DNA of 38,190 nt from Acidimicrobiales bacterium (GCA_020629695.1 JAHDCV010000035.1:1-38190); one strand, 5' to 3'. Numbered from the stretch's first letter, positions 1 through 8,321 are shown. Made by a program: numbers and translations. Notes: generated by a model not told the origin, from the letters alone.

Positions 1-443
1 ACGAGGCCAGTGCCCGCTGCCGGGGAGCGCAGGGTGGCGCCGGCGGTTCCGTCACTCCAGCCGGTGTCGAGGAGCAACATCGACGTCGCGCCGAAGGGCT
101 CGGCCGGGACGACCGCCGCGCCGACTCGCCGCTCGAAGGGTGGTCCGAGCACGGACCACGAGACCCCGGTCTCACCGACGGGGCCGTCGCCGTCGAACTC
201 GTCGAGTGCCTGCCCCGCCTCCACCGGCGCGGCCTCGATGACCGCCCTGGTGTTCTCCGTCGTCGCTCGAGTCCCGGCGTACCAGCCGAACCCGAGGAGC
301 CCGGCGAGGACGGCCAACCCGGTCGCCAGAAGCGGTGCACTCAGTGGGGGGACGGGCGAGTCGACCGTCGCGATGCCGGGTTCATGGCGGACGACCTCGA
401 TCGCCGTGGACGGATGCCGGACATCCAGGTCCTCATCCCGCAT
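1..443 (-). CDS. Single-pass membrane protein, C-terminus cut by window edge
   Basis: Unrecognised protein. The frame is open from an ATG at 443 to the window edge (147 codons visible). A cytoplasmic-looking stretch of about 40 residues is followed by one hydrophobic segment (about residues 43-63, starting LLATGLAVLAGLLG) and then a polar, acidic, probably extracytoplasmic region. The start overlaps the end of the flippase-like gene by 11 bases, so the two are probably co-transcribed and translationally coupled. By position it may belong to a cell-surface glycan locus that continues beyond the window, but no domain can be named from what is visible. The opposite strand is also open here, but its low-complexity Arg/Pro/Ser product is a shadow. 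Confidence 0.6.
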   Translation of the reverse strand, partial: MRDEDLDVRHPSTAIEVVRHEPGIATVDSPVPPLSAPLLATGLAVLAGLLGFGWYAGTRATTENTRAVIEAAPVEAGQALDEFDGDGPVGETGVSWSVLGPPFERRVGAAVVPAEPFGATSMLLLDTGWSDGTAGATLRSPAAGTGL

Positions 444-1776
444 CGGTCGCCTCGCTCCCGGTCGGTGGTCCGATCACGCGGCGCTCGACGCCGATGACGG
501 CGACCACCATGGCGACCACGTTCGCGGCGACCCAGGCGGTGACGGCGCCCCACACCGGTCGACCCGGGATCAGCAGCAGGCCGAGCCCGATCGAGCCGAC
601 GGCGATCGTCCACGTGATGGCGTTGGTCAACCACGAATCCCGAGCGAGCCTGGCCTCGGTGAGCCCGACGGAGGTCACGCCGAACACCAGAGCGGCCGCC
701 ACGAGCCAGGGAACGATGGGTGCGACCTCGGCGTAGCTGTGGCCGAGCAGCCCGAGCACCGGCGCGCTCAGCAAGGACGCGGCGACCCAGACGGCCATGC
801 CGGCGATGATGTTGGCGCCGAGCGTGCGGCGGATTCGTCCGACCCGGTTCTCGCGTTCGAGGCTCACCTCGCTCAGCAGCACCTGGGTCAGGGTCTGCGG
901 GAGCATGATCACCATGACGCCGATGCTCCAGACGAGGTAGAAGGCCGCGTTCGTCTGCCCGGCGACCCGGCCGGCGACGAGCAGGGGGATGACATGAAAC
1001 GGTGCCTGGGTGGCCAGGGCGCCGACATGCTGTGCGCCGAGAAACGTCCGGTGCTCCGGCGAGAGCCGCCATGGGGCCGCCATCTCGATGAGGTGGCGCC
1101 GCCACAGGACGAGACCCCCGAACAGTCCCGAGGCGGCGAGTGGGACGAGGGCGACGGCCACGATCCAGCTCGCACGGTCCTGCCATGGATCGAGCAGGAG
1201 CAGCGGGACCCTCGCGATGGCCGGTGTCGCTGACCGGATGAACACGCTTCGCCAAGCGCGGGACGACACGAATCGGGCGTCGACGACGAGGGTGAGGGTC
1301 GCGCCCGCTGCGACGAGCGCGAGCGGAAGGGACAGCCGTGCGCCACTGCTTCCGGAGAGCTCATTCCAGTTGGATCCGGCGACGAAGGGGGCGAGGAGTC
1401 CCAACGAGAACGCGAGCATCGTCACCGTGGCCGCCGCGGCCCCGGTGATCCCGCTGATGGACCGTTCGCCGCCACTGCGGTGGATCAGGATCGGCGCCCC
1501 GACCCCGCACACCATGACCACGAGCTGCACGAGGCTGAACCACGCCGCCGCACGGCCCACATCGCCGGCGTCGGTCGACGTGAGGGCCGCCACGATCCAG
1601 AAGCCGAAGCCGGCCGCGGCGGTGACACCGAGGGTCGCGGTTCCCCAGAGGGCGCCCCGGGTGAGCTCCCGGTCGGCGGTGTCGGCCACGGCTCCCGGAT
1701 TGCTCGACTCGGCCAGAACCTCGGACACGTTGCTCCCGTCGTGCCGGGCACTCGGAGTCGAGAACCCCGCCGACAC
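433..1776 (-). CDS. Flippase-like polytopic membrane protein (MATE/Wzx-type fold)
   Basis: A protein of 447 residues with roughly 12 hydrophobic segments and short polar loops, as in polysaccharide/lipid flippases of the MATE/MVF superfamily. These move lipid-linked sugars across the cytoplasmic membrane. A soluble N-terminal tail of about 40 residues precedes the first membrane segment. The GTG start at 1776 lies one base after the stop of a possible 9-codon leader frame. No catalytic motif is expected in this superfamily, so the call rests on topology, length and the overlapping downstream membrane gene. The substrate cannot be read from the sequence. It could instead be a teichoic-acid or O-antigen transporter, or a polysaccharide-biosynthesis-associated protein of unknown cargo. 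Confidence 0.65.
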   Translation of the reverse strand: MSAGFSTPSARHDGSNVSEVLAESSNPGAVADTADRELTRGALWGTATLGVTAAAGFGFWIVAALTSTDAGDVGRAAAWFSLVQLVVMVCGVGAPILIHRSGGERSISGITGAAAATVTMLAFSLGLLAPFVAGSNWNELSGSSGARLSLPLALVAAGATLTLVVDARFVSSRAWRSVFIRSATPAIARVPLLLLDPWQDRASWIVAVALVPLAASGLFGGLVLWRRHLIEMAAPWRLSPEHRTFLGAQHVGALATQAPFHVIPLLVAGRVAGQTNAAFYLVWSIGVMVIMLPQTLTQVLLSEVSLERENRVGRIRRTLGANIIAGMAVWVAASLLSAPVLGLLGHSYAEVAPIVPWLVAAALVFGVTSVGLTEARLARDSWLTNAITWTIAVGSIGLGLLLIPGRPVWGAVTAWVAANVVAMVVAVIGVERRVIGPPTGSEATDAG

Positions 1777-1816
1777 ATCACTCAGATGCGGCGCCCCGCT
1801 CGTTCACCGCGGCACG

Positions 1817-1822
1817 ACGCTA
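1817..1822 (-). promoter_or_regulatory. Possible -10 element upstream of flippase-like gene
   Basis: TAGCGT on the minus strand, matching the -10-like hexamers found before other genes in this window. A transcript starting about 7 bases downstream would have a leader of roughly 35 bases. That leader contains a GTG-initiated 9-codon frame (1807 to 1778) ending one base before the gene start. No clear -35 is visible. Confidence 0.25.
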
Positions 1823-1877
1823 CGGCTCGGTCGGAGGTCGCACAAGGGAAGCCCTACCCCTTCGGGATCGGGCGGGA

Positions 1878-2729
1878 TCAGCGGATCGCCGCAGCGATCG
1901 CGAGCGTTCGCTTCGCCATCTCGACGTGCAGGTTCTCGATCATCCGACCGTCGACGGTCACGACACCCCGGCCTTCGGCTTCGGCTTCGGTGAATGCATC
2001 GATCACGGCCCGGGCGTGGGCGACCTCGTCGTCGTCGGGCGCCCACAACGTGTTGGTCGGCTCGACCTGGGACGGATGGATGAGGGTCTTGCCGTCGAAG
2101 CCCATCTCGAAGCCCTGCGTCGCCTCGGTGAGGAATCCGTCGGGGTCGCGCACGTCGTTGTAGACCCCGTCGAGCACGCTCACTCCGGCCTCCCGACCGG
2201 CGAGCAGCGTGGTGGCCAGGTGGGGCAGGAGCGGATGCCGACCGGCGACCATCGGTGCGCGGAGCTCCCGATAGAGGTCGTTGGTGCCGAGCACGAGACA
2301 GTCGACGAGGGAGTGGGCGGCGATCTCCCGCACGTCCAGGATCGCCGTCGGTGTCTCGATCATCGCCCAGATCGTCATGCCGACCGGGGCTCCGGCGGTG
2401 TCGAGTGCGGCCGAGACGGCGTCGAGCTCCTCGGTCGACCCGACCTTCGGGATCACCACGGCCGAGGCACCCGAGGCGGCGACGGCCGCGAGATCCGCGG
2501 CGCCCCACGGTGTGTCGAGCCCGTTGCAGCGGATGGTGATCTCGGCGCCTCGGTAGTCGCCGGAGGCTGCAGCCGCCACGGCTTGAGCCCGTGCGGTCTC
2601 CTTGGCGTCGGGGGCGACGGCGTCTTCGAGGTCGAAGATGAAGGCATCGGCGTCGATGCTCTTCGCCTTCTCGAGCGCCCGGGCGTTGGCCGCGGGCATG
2701 TAGAGCACGGATCGGCGGACCTTCATCAT
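1878..2729 (-). CDS. HpcH/HpaI-family CitE-like enzyme, probable (3S)-malyl-CoA thioesterase
   Basis: A 283-residue TIM-barrel enzyme of the HpcH/HpaI aldolase/citrate lyase beta family. The N-terminal RSVLYMPAAN, the metal-site region FDLEDAV (about 32-38), Arg67 in the RCNGLDT strand, Glu125 in AMIETP and Asp151 in GTNDLYREL are all present. The stretches GTNDL, DGVYNDVRD, MGFDGKTLIHPSQ and the C-terminal DGRMIENLH resemble Rhodobacter Mcl2, the (3S)-malyl-CoA thioesterase, more than citrate lyase beta subunits. ATG at 2729 overlaps the stop of the upstream malyl-CoA lyase gene as TGATG, and a second ATG follows at 2726. The inferred role is hydrolysis of malyl-CoA to malate and CoA, completing the partner's condensation. 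A citramalyl-CoA lyase (CLYBL-like) role cannot be excluded. Confidence 0.75.
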   Translation of the reverse strand: MMKVRRSVLYMPAANARALEKAKSIDADAFIFDLEDAVAPDAKETARAQAVAAAASGDYRGAEITIRCNGLDTPWGAADLAAVAASGASAVVIPKVGSTEELDAVSAALDTAGAPVGMTIWAMIETPTAILDVREIAAHSLVDCLVLGTNDLYRELRAPMVAGRHPLLPHLATTLLAGREAGVSVLDGVYNDVRDPDGFLTEATQGFEMGFDGKTLIHPSQVEPTNTLWAPDDDEVAHARAVIDAFTEAEAEGRGVVTVDGRMIENLHVEMAKRTLAIAAAIR

Positions 2730-3799
2730 CAGCCTCCGAATCCGTAGGTCGCCGCGAGATCGGGGTCCCGCTCGGACAGCTGCTTGGCCAGTGCGACCAC
2801 GACCTGGCACTGCTTGACCGAGGCGTCGTCCTCCATCTTCCCGTCGAGCATGATGGCGCCGGTGCCGTCGCCCATCGCCTCGATGACCCGGGTGGCGTGG
2901 GCCACCTCGGCCGGATCGGGGGAGAAGACCTTCTTGGCGACGCCGATCTGCTTCGGGTGGAGCGACCACGCCCCGACGCAACCGAGCAGGTAGGCGTTGC
3001 GGAACTGGTCCTCACAGGCCACCACGTCGTTGATGTCGCCGAAGGGTCCGTAGAACGGGAGGATCCCGTGCGCGACACAGGCATCCACCATGCGGGCGAT
3101 CGTGTAGTGCCACAGGTCCTGCTGGAAGATGTCGCGGTGGGCATGGATGTCGGGTGAGCCGTCCTCCGACGCCGGCGGGTCCTGGCGCACCAGGTAACCC
3201 GGATGGCCGCCGCCGACCCGGGTGGTCTTCATCCGCCGGTTGGCGGCGAGGTCGGCCGGACCGAGGGAGAGGCCCTGCATGCGGGGTGAGGCACCGCAGA
3301 TCGCCTCGACATTCGACACACCCCGGGCGGTCTCGAGAATCGCGTGCACGAGGATCGGGCGGTCGAGCCCGGCCTTGGCCTCGAGCTGAGCGAGCAGACG
3401 ATCGACGTAGTGGATGTCCTCGGGGCCCTCGACCTTCGGGATCATGACGACGTCGAGGGTGTGGCCGATCTCGAGCACGACCTCGGTGAGGTCATCGAGA
3501 CCCCACGGTGAGTCGAGCGAGTTGACCCTGGTCCAGAACTGCGTGTCGCCGAAGTCGACGGTCTTGCCGACTTCGATCAGCCCGGCGCGTGCGGCCTCCT
3601 TGTCGGTGGCCGGCACCCCGTCCTCGAGGTTGCCGAGCAGGATGTCGACCGTGGGTGCGATGTCCGGCACCTTCGACCGCATCTTCTCGTTCGAGGGCGG
3701 GAAGAAGTGGATCATCCTGCTGGGTCGGAACGGGATCTCACGGACGGGCTCGGGGGCGCCGACGGCGAGGGGGCGGAAGAAGTCCTTGGGGGGTCGCAC
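2729..3799 (-). CDS. mcl: Malyl-CoA / beta-methylmalyl-CoA / citramalyl-CoA lyase
   Basis: A 356-residue HpcH/HpaI-family lyase that resembles Chloroflexus malyl-CoA lyase along its whole length. Shared blocks include [78 protein letters not shown] and FYGPFGDI. Arg91, Glu156 (HAILETARG) and Asp183 (GPAD) occupy the substrate- and Mg-binding positions of the family. Known family reactions are reversible condensation of glyoxylate with acetyl-CoA or propionyl-CoA, and cleavage of citramalyl-CoA. The GTG start at 3799 fits the Chloroflexus N-terminus and lies 8 bases from a TAGCCT element. The pathway is not complete in this window: the gene could serve glyoxylate assimilation, an ethylmalonyl-CoA-type route or part of a 3-hydroxypropionate route. 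Confidence 0.9.
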   Translation of the reverse strand: MRPPKDFFRPLAVGAPEPVREIPFRPSRMIHFFPPSNEKMRSKVPDIAPTVDILLGNLEDGVPATDKEAARAGLIEVGKTVDFGDTQFWTRVNSLDSPWGLDDLTEVVLEIGHTLDVVMIPKVEGPEDIHYVDRLLAQLEAKAGLDRPILVHAILETARGVSNVEAICGASPRMQGLSLGPADLAANRRMKTTRVGGGHPGYLVRQDPPASEDGSPDIHAHRDIFQQDLWHYTIARMVDACVAHGILPFYGPFGDINDVVACEDQFRNAYLLGCVGAWSLHPKQIGVAKKVFSPDPAEVAHATRVIEAMGDGTGAIMLDGKMEDDASVKQCQVVVALAKQLSERDPDLAATYGFGG

Positions 3800-3807
3800 G
3801 GCCGCAC

Positions 3808-3813
3808 AGGCTA
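3808..3813 (-). promoter_or_regulatory. Predicted -10 of mcl, leaderless type
   Basis: TAGCCT followed by 8 bases and then the GTG start at 3799. The pattern recurs before many genes here and predicts transcription starting at or next to the start codon. It gives the malyl-CoA lyase pair its own promoter despite the gap of only 48 bases from ccdA-like. Confidence 0.4.
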
Positions 3814-3847
3814 GTTCGGACCCCCGCCTGGCTCGAAGTTGCGACGC

Positions 3848-4435
3848 TCAGAGGCTCCAGACGAAGAGCTGCTCGAGCAGCCGTTCGTGGAAGCCGAGCG
3901 CGACCCCGACCGTCGCCATCGCGAGGATGAACCCTCCGAGCACGGCGAGGAGCGGACTGACCAACGATCGGATCGCTCCGGGCACCAACTCGGCCGCGGC
4001 GGTGAGCATCGACAGCGGCAACGTCAGGCCCGCCAGATAGATCGACAGCAGGATGAATCCCGACAGGCCACGGTTCGGCATGCTGTTGAGCAACGACCCG
4101 AACTCCGTGCCGACGCACGGTTGCCACAGCGACGCCGTCGCCCAGGCGACGGCGATGCCGCCAGCCATCGAGACGAGGTCGATCCGTCGGATCAGCGGGA
4201 TGAGGAGCAGCACCCCACCGCCGAGGAAGGCGAGGGCGATCAACGGGTCCGGAAGTGCCGGTCCACGGCCCGAGAGTGGGAACCAGGCGAACACGACCAG
4301 CGCGACGAGAAAGGCGAGCACCGCTTTGAACGACTCCTTCCGGGCCGCCGCGAACACCGCGAGCCCCGGCACGAGCACCGTGAGCGAACACGGCAGCAGC
4401 GTGGAGGAGACCCCCTCGAGGAGCAGACGGATCAC
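3848..4435 (-). CDS. CcdA/DsbD-type membrane electron-transfer protein
   Basis: A 195-residue integral membrane protein with about six hydrophobic helices. It has the two CcdA-defining membrane cysteines, one in LLPCSLTVLVPG near the N-terminus and one in LWQPCVGTEF in the middle. CcdA proteins pass electrons from cytoplasmic thioredoxin across the membrane to extracytoplasmic thioredoxin-like proteins. The preceding gene encodes exactly such a partner, and the two overlap by four bases (GTGA at 4432-4435), which sets the GTG start. Together they look like a split version of the DipZ arrangement. Whether the downstream client is cytochrome c maturation or general disulfide reduction cannot be decided from the window. 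Confidence 0.8.
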   Translation of the reverse strand: MIRLLLEGVSSTLLPCSLTVLVPGLAVFAAARKESFKAVLAFLVALVVFAWFPLSGRGPALPDPLIALAFLGGGVLLLIPLIRRIDLVSMAGGIAVAWATASLWQPCVGTEFGSLLNSMPNRGLSGFILLSIYLAGLTLPLSMLTAAAELVPGAIRSLVSPLLAVLGGFILAMATVGVALGFHERLLEQLFVWSL

Positions 4436-5073
4436 GCGCCCGGGTTCTCCAGCAGCCAGGCGACGGTGGCTTCGAGTTCGTCGTAGTTGCCTTCGCCGAT
4501 CCAGTCGTACCGGATGTTCCCGTCGGCATCGATGATGTAGGTCCGCGGCCAGAACCGCCGACCCTCCTGCCACGAGCGGAAGTTCGTCTTGTCGGTGTCG
4601 AGCGCGATCTGCCAGTCGACCCCGAGCTCGGTGGCGGCTTCGGCGATCCGCACCGGGTCGGCCTCGAAATCGAACTCCGGTGCGTGCACACCGACGACCT
4701 CGAGTCCGGCAGGTTCGTAGGTGTCGTAGAGGCGGGCGATGGTGTCGAGGGTGTTCTTGCAATTGCGGCAGGCGAAGGTCCAGAACTGCAGGATCGTCAC
4801 CTCGCCGCGGGCGTCGGTGAGGGTCGTGGCGTCGCTCTGGAGCCACCCGTCGAGCTCGACGAGGTCGGGAGCGGCGCGGAGCACCGGCGGCGCAGCGGTG
4901 AGCGGTGTGAAGTCGGGCGCGGGCACGGTTGTCTGCGTCGTCGGCGAACCCGCCGGTGCATCGATGGCGGCCACCTCGGCATCGACGTCGGCGACCCGGT
5001 TGGTCACGATGCCGACGACGAGTGCGAGCGCGCCACCGACGAGGAACAGGATGAGTGCGGTGTTGCGCGTCAC
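4432..5073 (-). CDS. Membrane-anchored TlpA/DipZ-like thioredoxin-fold protein
   Basis: A 213-residue protein with an N-terminal signal anchor (about residues 6-23), a Thr/Pro-rich linker and an extracytoplasmic thioredoxin-like domain (about 70-210). The redox motif is Cys102-Arg-Asn-Cys105 in the context FWTFACRNC, close to the DipZ/TlpA pattern FWTxxCxNC. A conserved cis-Pro-type segment, FWPRTYIIDADG, follows. It probably receives electrons from the CcdA-like protein encoded next and reduces disulfides outside the membrane. GTG at 5073 overlaps the stop of the upstream GNAT gene by four bases. Confidence 0.85.
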   Translation of the reverse strand: MTRNTALILFLVGGALALVVGIVTNRVADVDAEVAAIDAPAGSPTTQTTVPAPDFTPLTAAPPVLRAAPDLVELDGWLQSDATTLTDARGEVTILQFWTFACRNCKNTLDTIARLYDTYEPAGLEVVGVHAPEFDFEADPVRIAEAATELGVDWQIALDTDKTNFRSWQEGRRFWPRTYIIDADGNIRYDWIGEGNYDELEATVAWLLENPGA

Positions 5074-5522
5074 GGGAGTCTCCGCATGGGTCGATGAGGG
5101 ATCCCGTCCTCGATGAACTCCTCACCGGACACGACGAAACCCATGTCGGAGTAATACGGCACCAGATGGCTCTGGGCATCCAGCACGAGTGGTTCGTCAC
5201 CGAACGTTTCGATGGCCGAGACCACGAGCTGCCGAGCCAGACCCCTGCCGCGAGCGGCGCCGTCGGTGACCACGCGCCCGATCCGACGGTCGCCGTCGTC
5301 GCCGAGCAGCCGGATCGACGCGGCGACGGCCAGCGGCGCATCGGCGGGAGCGAGCCAGCGGTGCTCCGTCGTGGCGAGGAGGTCACGCCCGTCGATCTCG
5401 GGGTATGGGCACTCCTGTTCGACCACGAACACGTCGACCCGGAGGCGGAGCAGGGCATGGAGTTCGTCGGCGGCGAGGTCCGGCCCGAGCCGGACGAAGG
5501 TCTCGAGTCCGGGATCCGCCAT
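5070..5522 (-). CDS. ElaA-like GNAT N-acetyltransferase
   Basis: A 150-residue acetyltransferase of the GNAT superfamily. The segment LLRLRVDVFVVEQECPYPEIDGRD is split here as LRVDVFVVEQECPYPEIDG and is the hallmark of ElaA. The acetyl-CoA-binding loop is VVTDGAARGRGLARQLV (about residues 82-98), and the C-terminal YYSDMGFVVSGEEFIEDGIPH fits the family. The natural substrate of ElaA is unknown. It heads a chain of overlapping genes with the TlpA- and CcdA-like proteins, but no functional tie is evident. ATG at 5522 follows a TAGCGT element by 6 bases, so it is probably the first gene of that operon. Confidence 0.85.
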   Translation of the reverse strand: MADPGLETFVRLGPDLAADELHALLRLRVDVFVVEQECPYPEIDGRDLLATTEHRWLAPADAPLAVAASIRLLGDDGDRRIGRVVTDGAARGRGLARQLVVSAIETFGDEPLVLDAQSHLVPYYSDMGFVVSGEEFIEDGIPHRPMRRLP

Positions 5523-5528
5523 GGCCGC

Positions 5529-5534
5529 ACGCTA
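5529..5534 (-). promoter_or_regulatory. Predicted -10 of GNAT/tlpA/ccdA operon, leaderless type
   Basis: TAGCGT on the minus strand, 6 bases before ATG 5522. No recognisable Shine-Dalgarno lies between it and the start. Confidence 0.4.
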
Positions 5535-5587
5535 CTTCCGGTCCGCCGGGGGACGGTGGCGCGTTGCTCGTGCTCCGAACGCGCGGG

Positions 5588-7009
5588 TCAGCTCGTCACC
5601 AGCTCCGGCCACCGGCTCGGCCAGTCGAACGCCTCCTGCAACTGCGCGGCCACGCCGAGCAACGCCCGCTCCTCCCCCCACGGTCCGACCAGTTGCAGCC
5701 CGACCGGCAAGCCGTCGACGAGTGCCGGCCCGGGGACCGAGATCGCGGGCTGTCCCGTGAGATTGAACGGCAGCGTGAACCGGACGTACGGGTCGGTCCT
5801 GAGTTCGCCGTCGATGGCGAGGCGATCGGGGGAGAGCACCCCATGGGGTGGCGCCAGGCGGGCGGTCGTGGGGAGCAGCAGCACGTCCAGCTGACTCCAC
5901 CAATCGGCGACGGCACGTCCGAACCGATGGATCTCCGCAGATGCCCGGATCAGTTCGATGGCGTCGACCCGGCGCCCCATCCTGGCGTAGAACCACGTGT
6001 TCGGTTCGACGTCGTCGGGGTGGATGCGCTCGCCGACGAGGCGCCCGATCCGTTCGAGCTCGGCGGCGACGTGCGCAACGAACAGCGTCGACTGTGCAGT
6101 CCAGGCCGCGTCGTCCTCGAGCCATGGGGGATCGACGCGGTCGAGGCGGTGTCCCGCCCGCTCGAGCATCTCGGCGGCCTGCGCGACCTGGGCTCGGATG
6201 GCCGGGTCGGTGTCGGTGCCGCCGTCGAAGACGCCGAGCCGGAGAGGTGGCGTCGGCCGCGCCAGCGCCTCGAGCCACGGTTCGTGCATCCGGGGGGTGT
6301 GATACGGATCGCCGGGGCCACGATGTGCGAGCTGGTCGAGAAAGGCCGCCGCATCGCGGACCGTGCGCACGAGCACCCCCTCGGTGGCCGACTGCCACCA
6401 GTACTCGCCGTGGTCCGGTCCGAGTGAGGACCGCGCCCGGGTCGGCTTCAGGCCGACCAGACCACAGTGCGCGGCGGGAATCCGCAGCGAACCACCCATG
6501 TCGTTGCCATGAGCCGCGGTGACGTAACCGGCAGCGACCGCTGCGGCGGAGCCACCACTCGACCCTCCTGGCGAATGACCGAGACGCCACGGGTTGTGCG
6601 TCGGACCGTGCAACGCCGGCTCCGTCGTGGGAGAGAGGGCCAACTCGGGCAGGTTCGTGTGGCCGAGCGAGATGAGCCCGGCATCGCGGAACCGGCGGGC
6701 GAGAAAACTGTCACGAGTGGCGGTCCAGCCCCGACTCGCGAGGAAGCGGGCGCCGAGGTGGGCCGGCTCGCCCGCGGTCGCACAGAGGGCCTCCTTCACG
6801 AGAAAGGGCACACCCGACAGCGGCGTGGTCGGACGGACCGTCGCCGCCTCGGCGATCGCGAGGTCGTCGCGCCGCCAGGTGACCGCGTTGATCCGATCGT
6901 CGAACCGGTCGATCCGCTCGATGGCGGCCTGCACGACCTCCACGGATCGGATCTCGCCGGCGGCGATCAGCTGTGCCGTGCCCACGGCGTCACGCTGATC
7001 GAACGACAT
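5588..7009 (-). CDS. Amidase signature family hydrolase
   Basis: A 473-residue amidase-signature enzyme. The Ser-cisSer-Lys triad is visible: Lys72 in FLVKEAL, Ser150 in PGGSSGGSAAA and Ser174 in DMGGSLRIPA, with the usual 24-residue spacing between the serines. It is a stand-alone cytoplasmic amidase without a signal peptide, and nothing indicates a GatA role (no gatB or gatC nearby). The substrate is unknown. Aryl or aliphatic amides, 6-aminohexanoate-type oligomers and acyl-amides are all handled by this family. It is transcribed divergently from the alpha-methylacyl-CoA racemase gene. ATG at 7009 lies 6 bases after a TAACGT element. Confidence 0.9.
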   Translation of the reverse strand: MSFDQRDAVGTAQLIAAGEIRSVEVVQAAIERIDRFDDRINAVTWRRDDLAIAEAATVRPTTPLSGVPFLVKEALCATAGEPAHLGARFLASRGWTATRDSFLARRFRDAGLISLGHTNLPELALSPTTEPALHGPTHNPWRLGHSPGGSSGGSAAAVAAGYVTAAHGNDMGGSLRIPAAHCGLVGLKPTRARSSLGPDHGEYWWQSATEGVLVRTVRDAAAFLDQLAHRGPGDPYHTPRMHEPWLEALARPTPPLRLGVFDGGTDTDPAIRAQVAQAAEMLERAGHRLDRVDPPWLEDDAAWTAQSTLFVAHVAAELERIGRLVGERIHPDDVEPNTWFYARMGRRVDAIELIRASAEIHRFGRAVADWWSQLDVLLLPTTARLAPPHGVLSPDRLAIDGELRTDPYVRFTLPFNLTGQPAISVPGPALVDGLPVGLQLVGPWGEERALLGVAAQLQEAFDWPSRWPELVTS

Positions 7010-7015
7010 CGAAGC

Positions 7016-7021
7016 ACGTTA
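7016..7021 (-). promoter_or_regulatory. Predicted -10 of amidase gene, leaderless type
   Basis: TAACGT on the minus strand, 6 bases before ATG 7009. Confidence 0.4.
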
Positions 7022-7108
7022 GTGCTGATTGCCGTCCGCCACCGCCGCGAGTGCACGCTCCGTGGCGGGTGGTGGGACGCCGACGTGCTTCCGCTCCTGG
7101 TGCCGTCC

Positions 7109-7114
7109 TACATT
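7109..7114 (+). promoter_or_regulatory. Predicted -10 of mcr, leaderless type
   Basis: TACATT with 7 bases to ATG 7122. It supports this ATG over GTG codons further upstream in the same frame. Confidence 0.4.
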
Positions 7115-7121
7115 CGCCGCC

Positions 7122-8264
7122 ATGGGACCACTGCAAGGCATCCGGATCATCGAACTCGCCGGGATCGGCCCCGGCCCGTTCTGTGCGATGGTCCTGTCGG
7201 ACCTCGGCGCTGAAGTCATCCGCGTCGATCGGGCCGGCGCGGTCCGCGGGGGAGACCCCGAGACCCCTCCACGCGACATCACGCTCCGAGGTCGGCGATC
7301 GATCGGCGTGGATCTGAAGAGCCCGGACGGAGTGGAGACCCTCCTCAAGCTCGTCGAGTCCGCCGATGGCCTGATGGAGGGTTTCCGTCCCGGCGTCACC
7401 GAACGCCTCGGCATCGGCCCGGACGACTGCCTCGCCCGGAATCCGAAGCTCGTCTACGGCCGGATGACCGGTTGGGGGCAGGACGGGCCCTACAGCCAGG
7501 CGGCCGGCCACGACATCAACTACATCTCGCTGGCAGGAGCGCTCGAGCCCATGGGGCGGGCGGGTGAGAAGCCGGTGCCGCCGTTGAACCTCGTCGGTGA
7601 CTACGGCGGCGGGGGGATGTTCCTCGCACTCGGCATGGTCGCGGCGCTGCTCGAGAGCACGCGCTCGGGTCGAGGGCAAGTGGTGGACGTCGCCATGGTC
7701 GACGGTGCCGCCACCCTCATGACGATGTTCCACGCCCTGACCGCCATGGGCGTCTGGAACCCGGAGCGGGGCACCAACATGCTCGACACCGGTGCGCACT
7801 ACTACGACGTCTACGAGTGTGCCGATGGCGGTCTGATCTCGATCGGCTCGATCGAGCCACAGTTCTACGCCGAACTCGTGCGCATCGCAGAGCTCGACGA
7901 CCCCCAGTTCGAGAAGCAGCAGAGCCGTTCGGAATGGCCGGAGCTGAAGAGGAAGGTGGAGGCCGTGTTCAAGACGAAGACCCGGGACGAGTGGTGTTCG
8001 CTCATGGAGCACACCGACGTCTGCTTCGCCCCGGTGCTGTCGCTCGAGGAAGCGCCGAAGCACCCCCACAACGTGGCCCGACAGACGTTCGTCGAGCGCG
8101 ACGGGATCATGCAGCCGGCCCCGGCACCTCGGTTCAGCCGGACCGCTCCGGAGATCCAGCGTTCACCGTCGCATCCGGGGCAGCAGACCGACGAGATCCT
8201 CGCCGAGATCGGCCTGGACGACGCGGCGATCGCCTCGTTGCGCGCCGCCGGCGCCGTCGCCTGA
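7122..8264 (+). CDS. mcr: Alpha-methylacyl-CoA racemase (class III CoA-transferase family)
   Basis: A 380-residue enzyme very similar to Mycobacterium tuberculosis MCR. Shared blocks are LRGR-type N-terminal strands, GFRPGVTERLG, MTGWGQDGP, GHDINYISL, PPLNLVGDYGGG, GANML-like RGTNMLDTGAHYYD, YECADGG, IEPQFYAEL and APRFSRT. The catalytic pair is His130 (GHDINY) and Asp160 (LVGDYGGG), equivalent to His126/Asp156 of MCR. The family interconverts R and S 2-methylacyl-CoA thioesters so that branched chains, including sterol side chains, can enter beta-oxidation. ATG 7122 is chosen because MGPLQGIRIIELAG is the family N-terminus. No other beta-oxidation gene is adjacent. Confidence 0.92.
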   Translation: MGPLQGIRIIELAGIGPGPFCAMVLSDLGAEVIRVDRAGAVRGGDPETPPRDITLRGRRSIGVDLKSPDGVETLLKLVESADGLMEGFRPGVTERLGIGPDDCLARNPKLVYGRMTGWGQDGPYSQAAGHDINYISLAGALEPMGRAGEKPVPPLNLVGDYGGGGMFLALGMVAALLESTRSGRGQVVDVAMVDGAATLMTMFHALTAMGVWNPERGTNMLDTGAHYYDVYECADGGLISIGSIEPQFYAELVRIAELDDPQFEKQQSRSEWPELKRKVEAVFKTKTRDEWCSLMEHTDVCFAPVLSLEEAPKHPHNVARQTFVERDGIMQPAPAPRFSRTAPEIQRSPSHPGQQTDEILAEIGLDDAAIASLRAAGAVA

Positions 8265-8309
8265 CCCCGACCGGCACTCGCTCGTCGACCGGTCGAGTGG
8301 GCGGGGCGT

Positions 8310-8315
8310 TAGCGT
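8310..8315 (+). promoter_or_regulatory. Predicted -10 of PIG-L gene, leaderless type
   Basis: TAGCGT with 6 bases to ATG 8322, in the 57-base gap after mcr. Confidence 0.4.
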
Positions 8316-8321
8316 CGCATC

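Noticed and set aside
10-1233. 407-residue open frame at the window start
   Set aside because: Pro/Arg/Ser/Gly-rich shadow across the flippase-like gene and the truncated membrane protein.
7122-8264. Mesaconyl-CoA C1-C4 CoA transferase, which would fit with the malyl-CoA lyase
   Set aside because: The GHDINY histidine and many blocks match alpha-methylacyl-CoA racemase. The class III transferase Asp is shared by both groups and does not discriminate.
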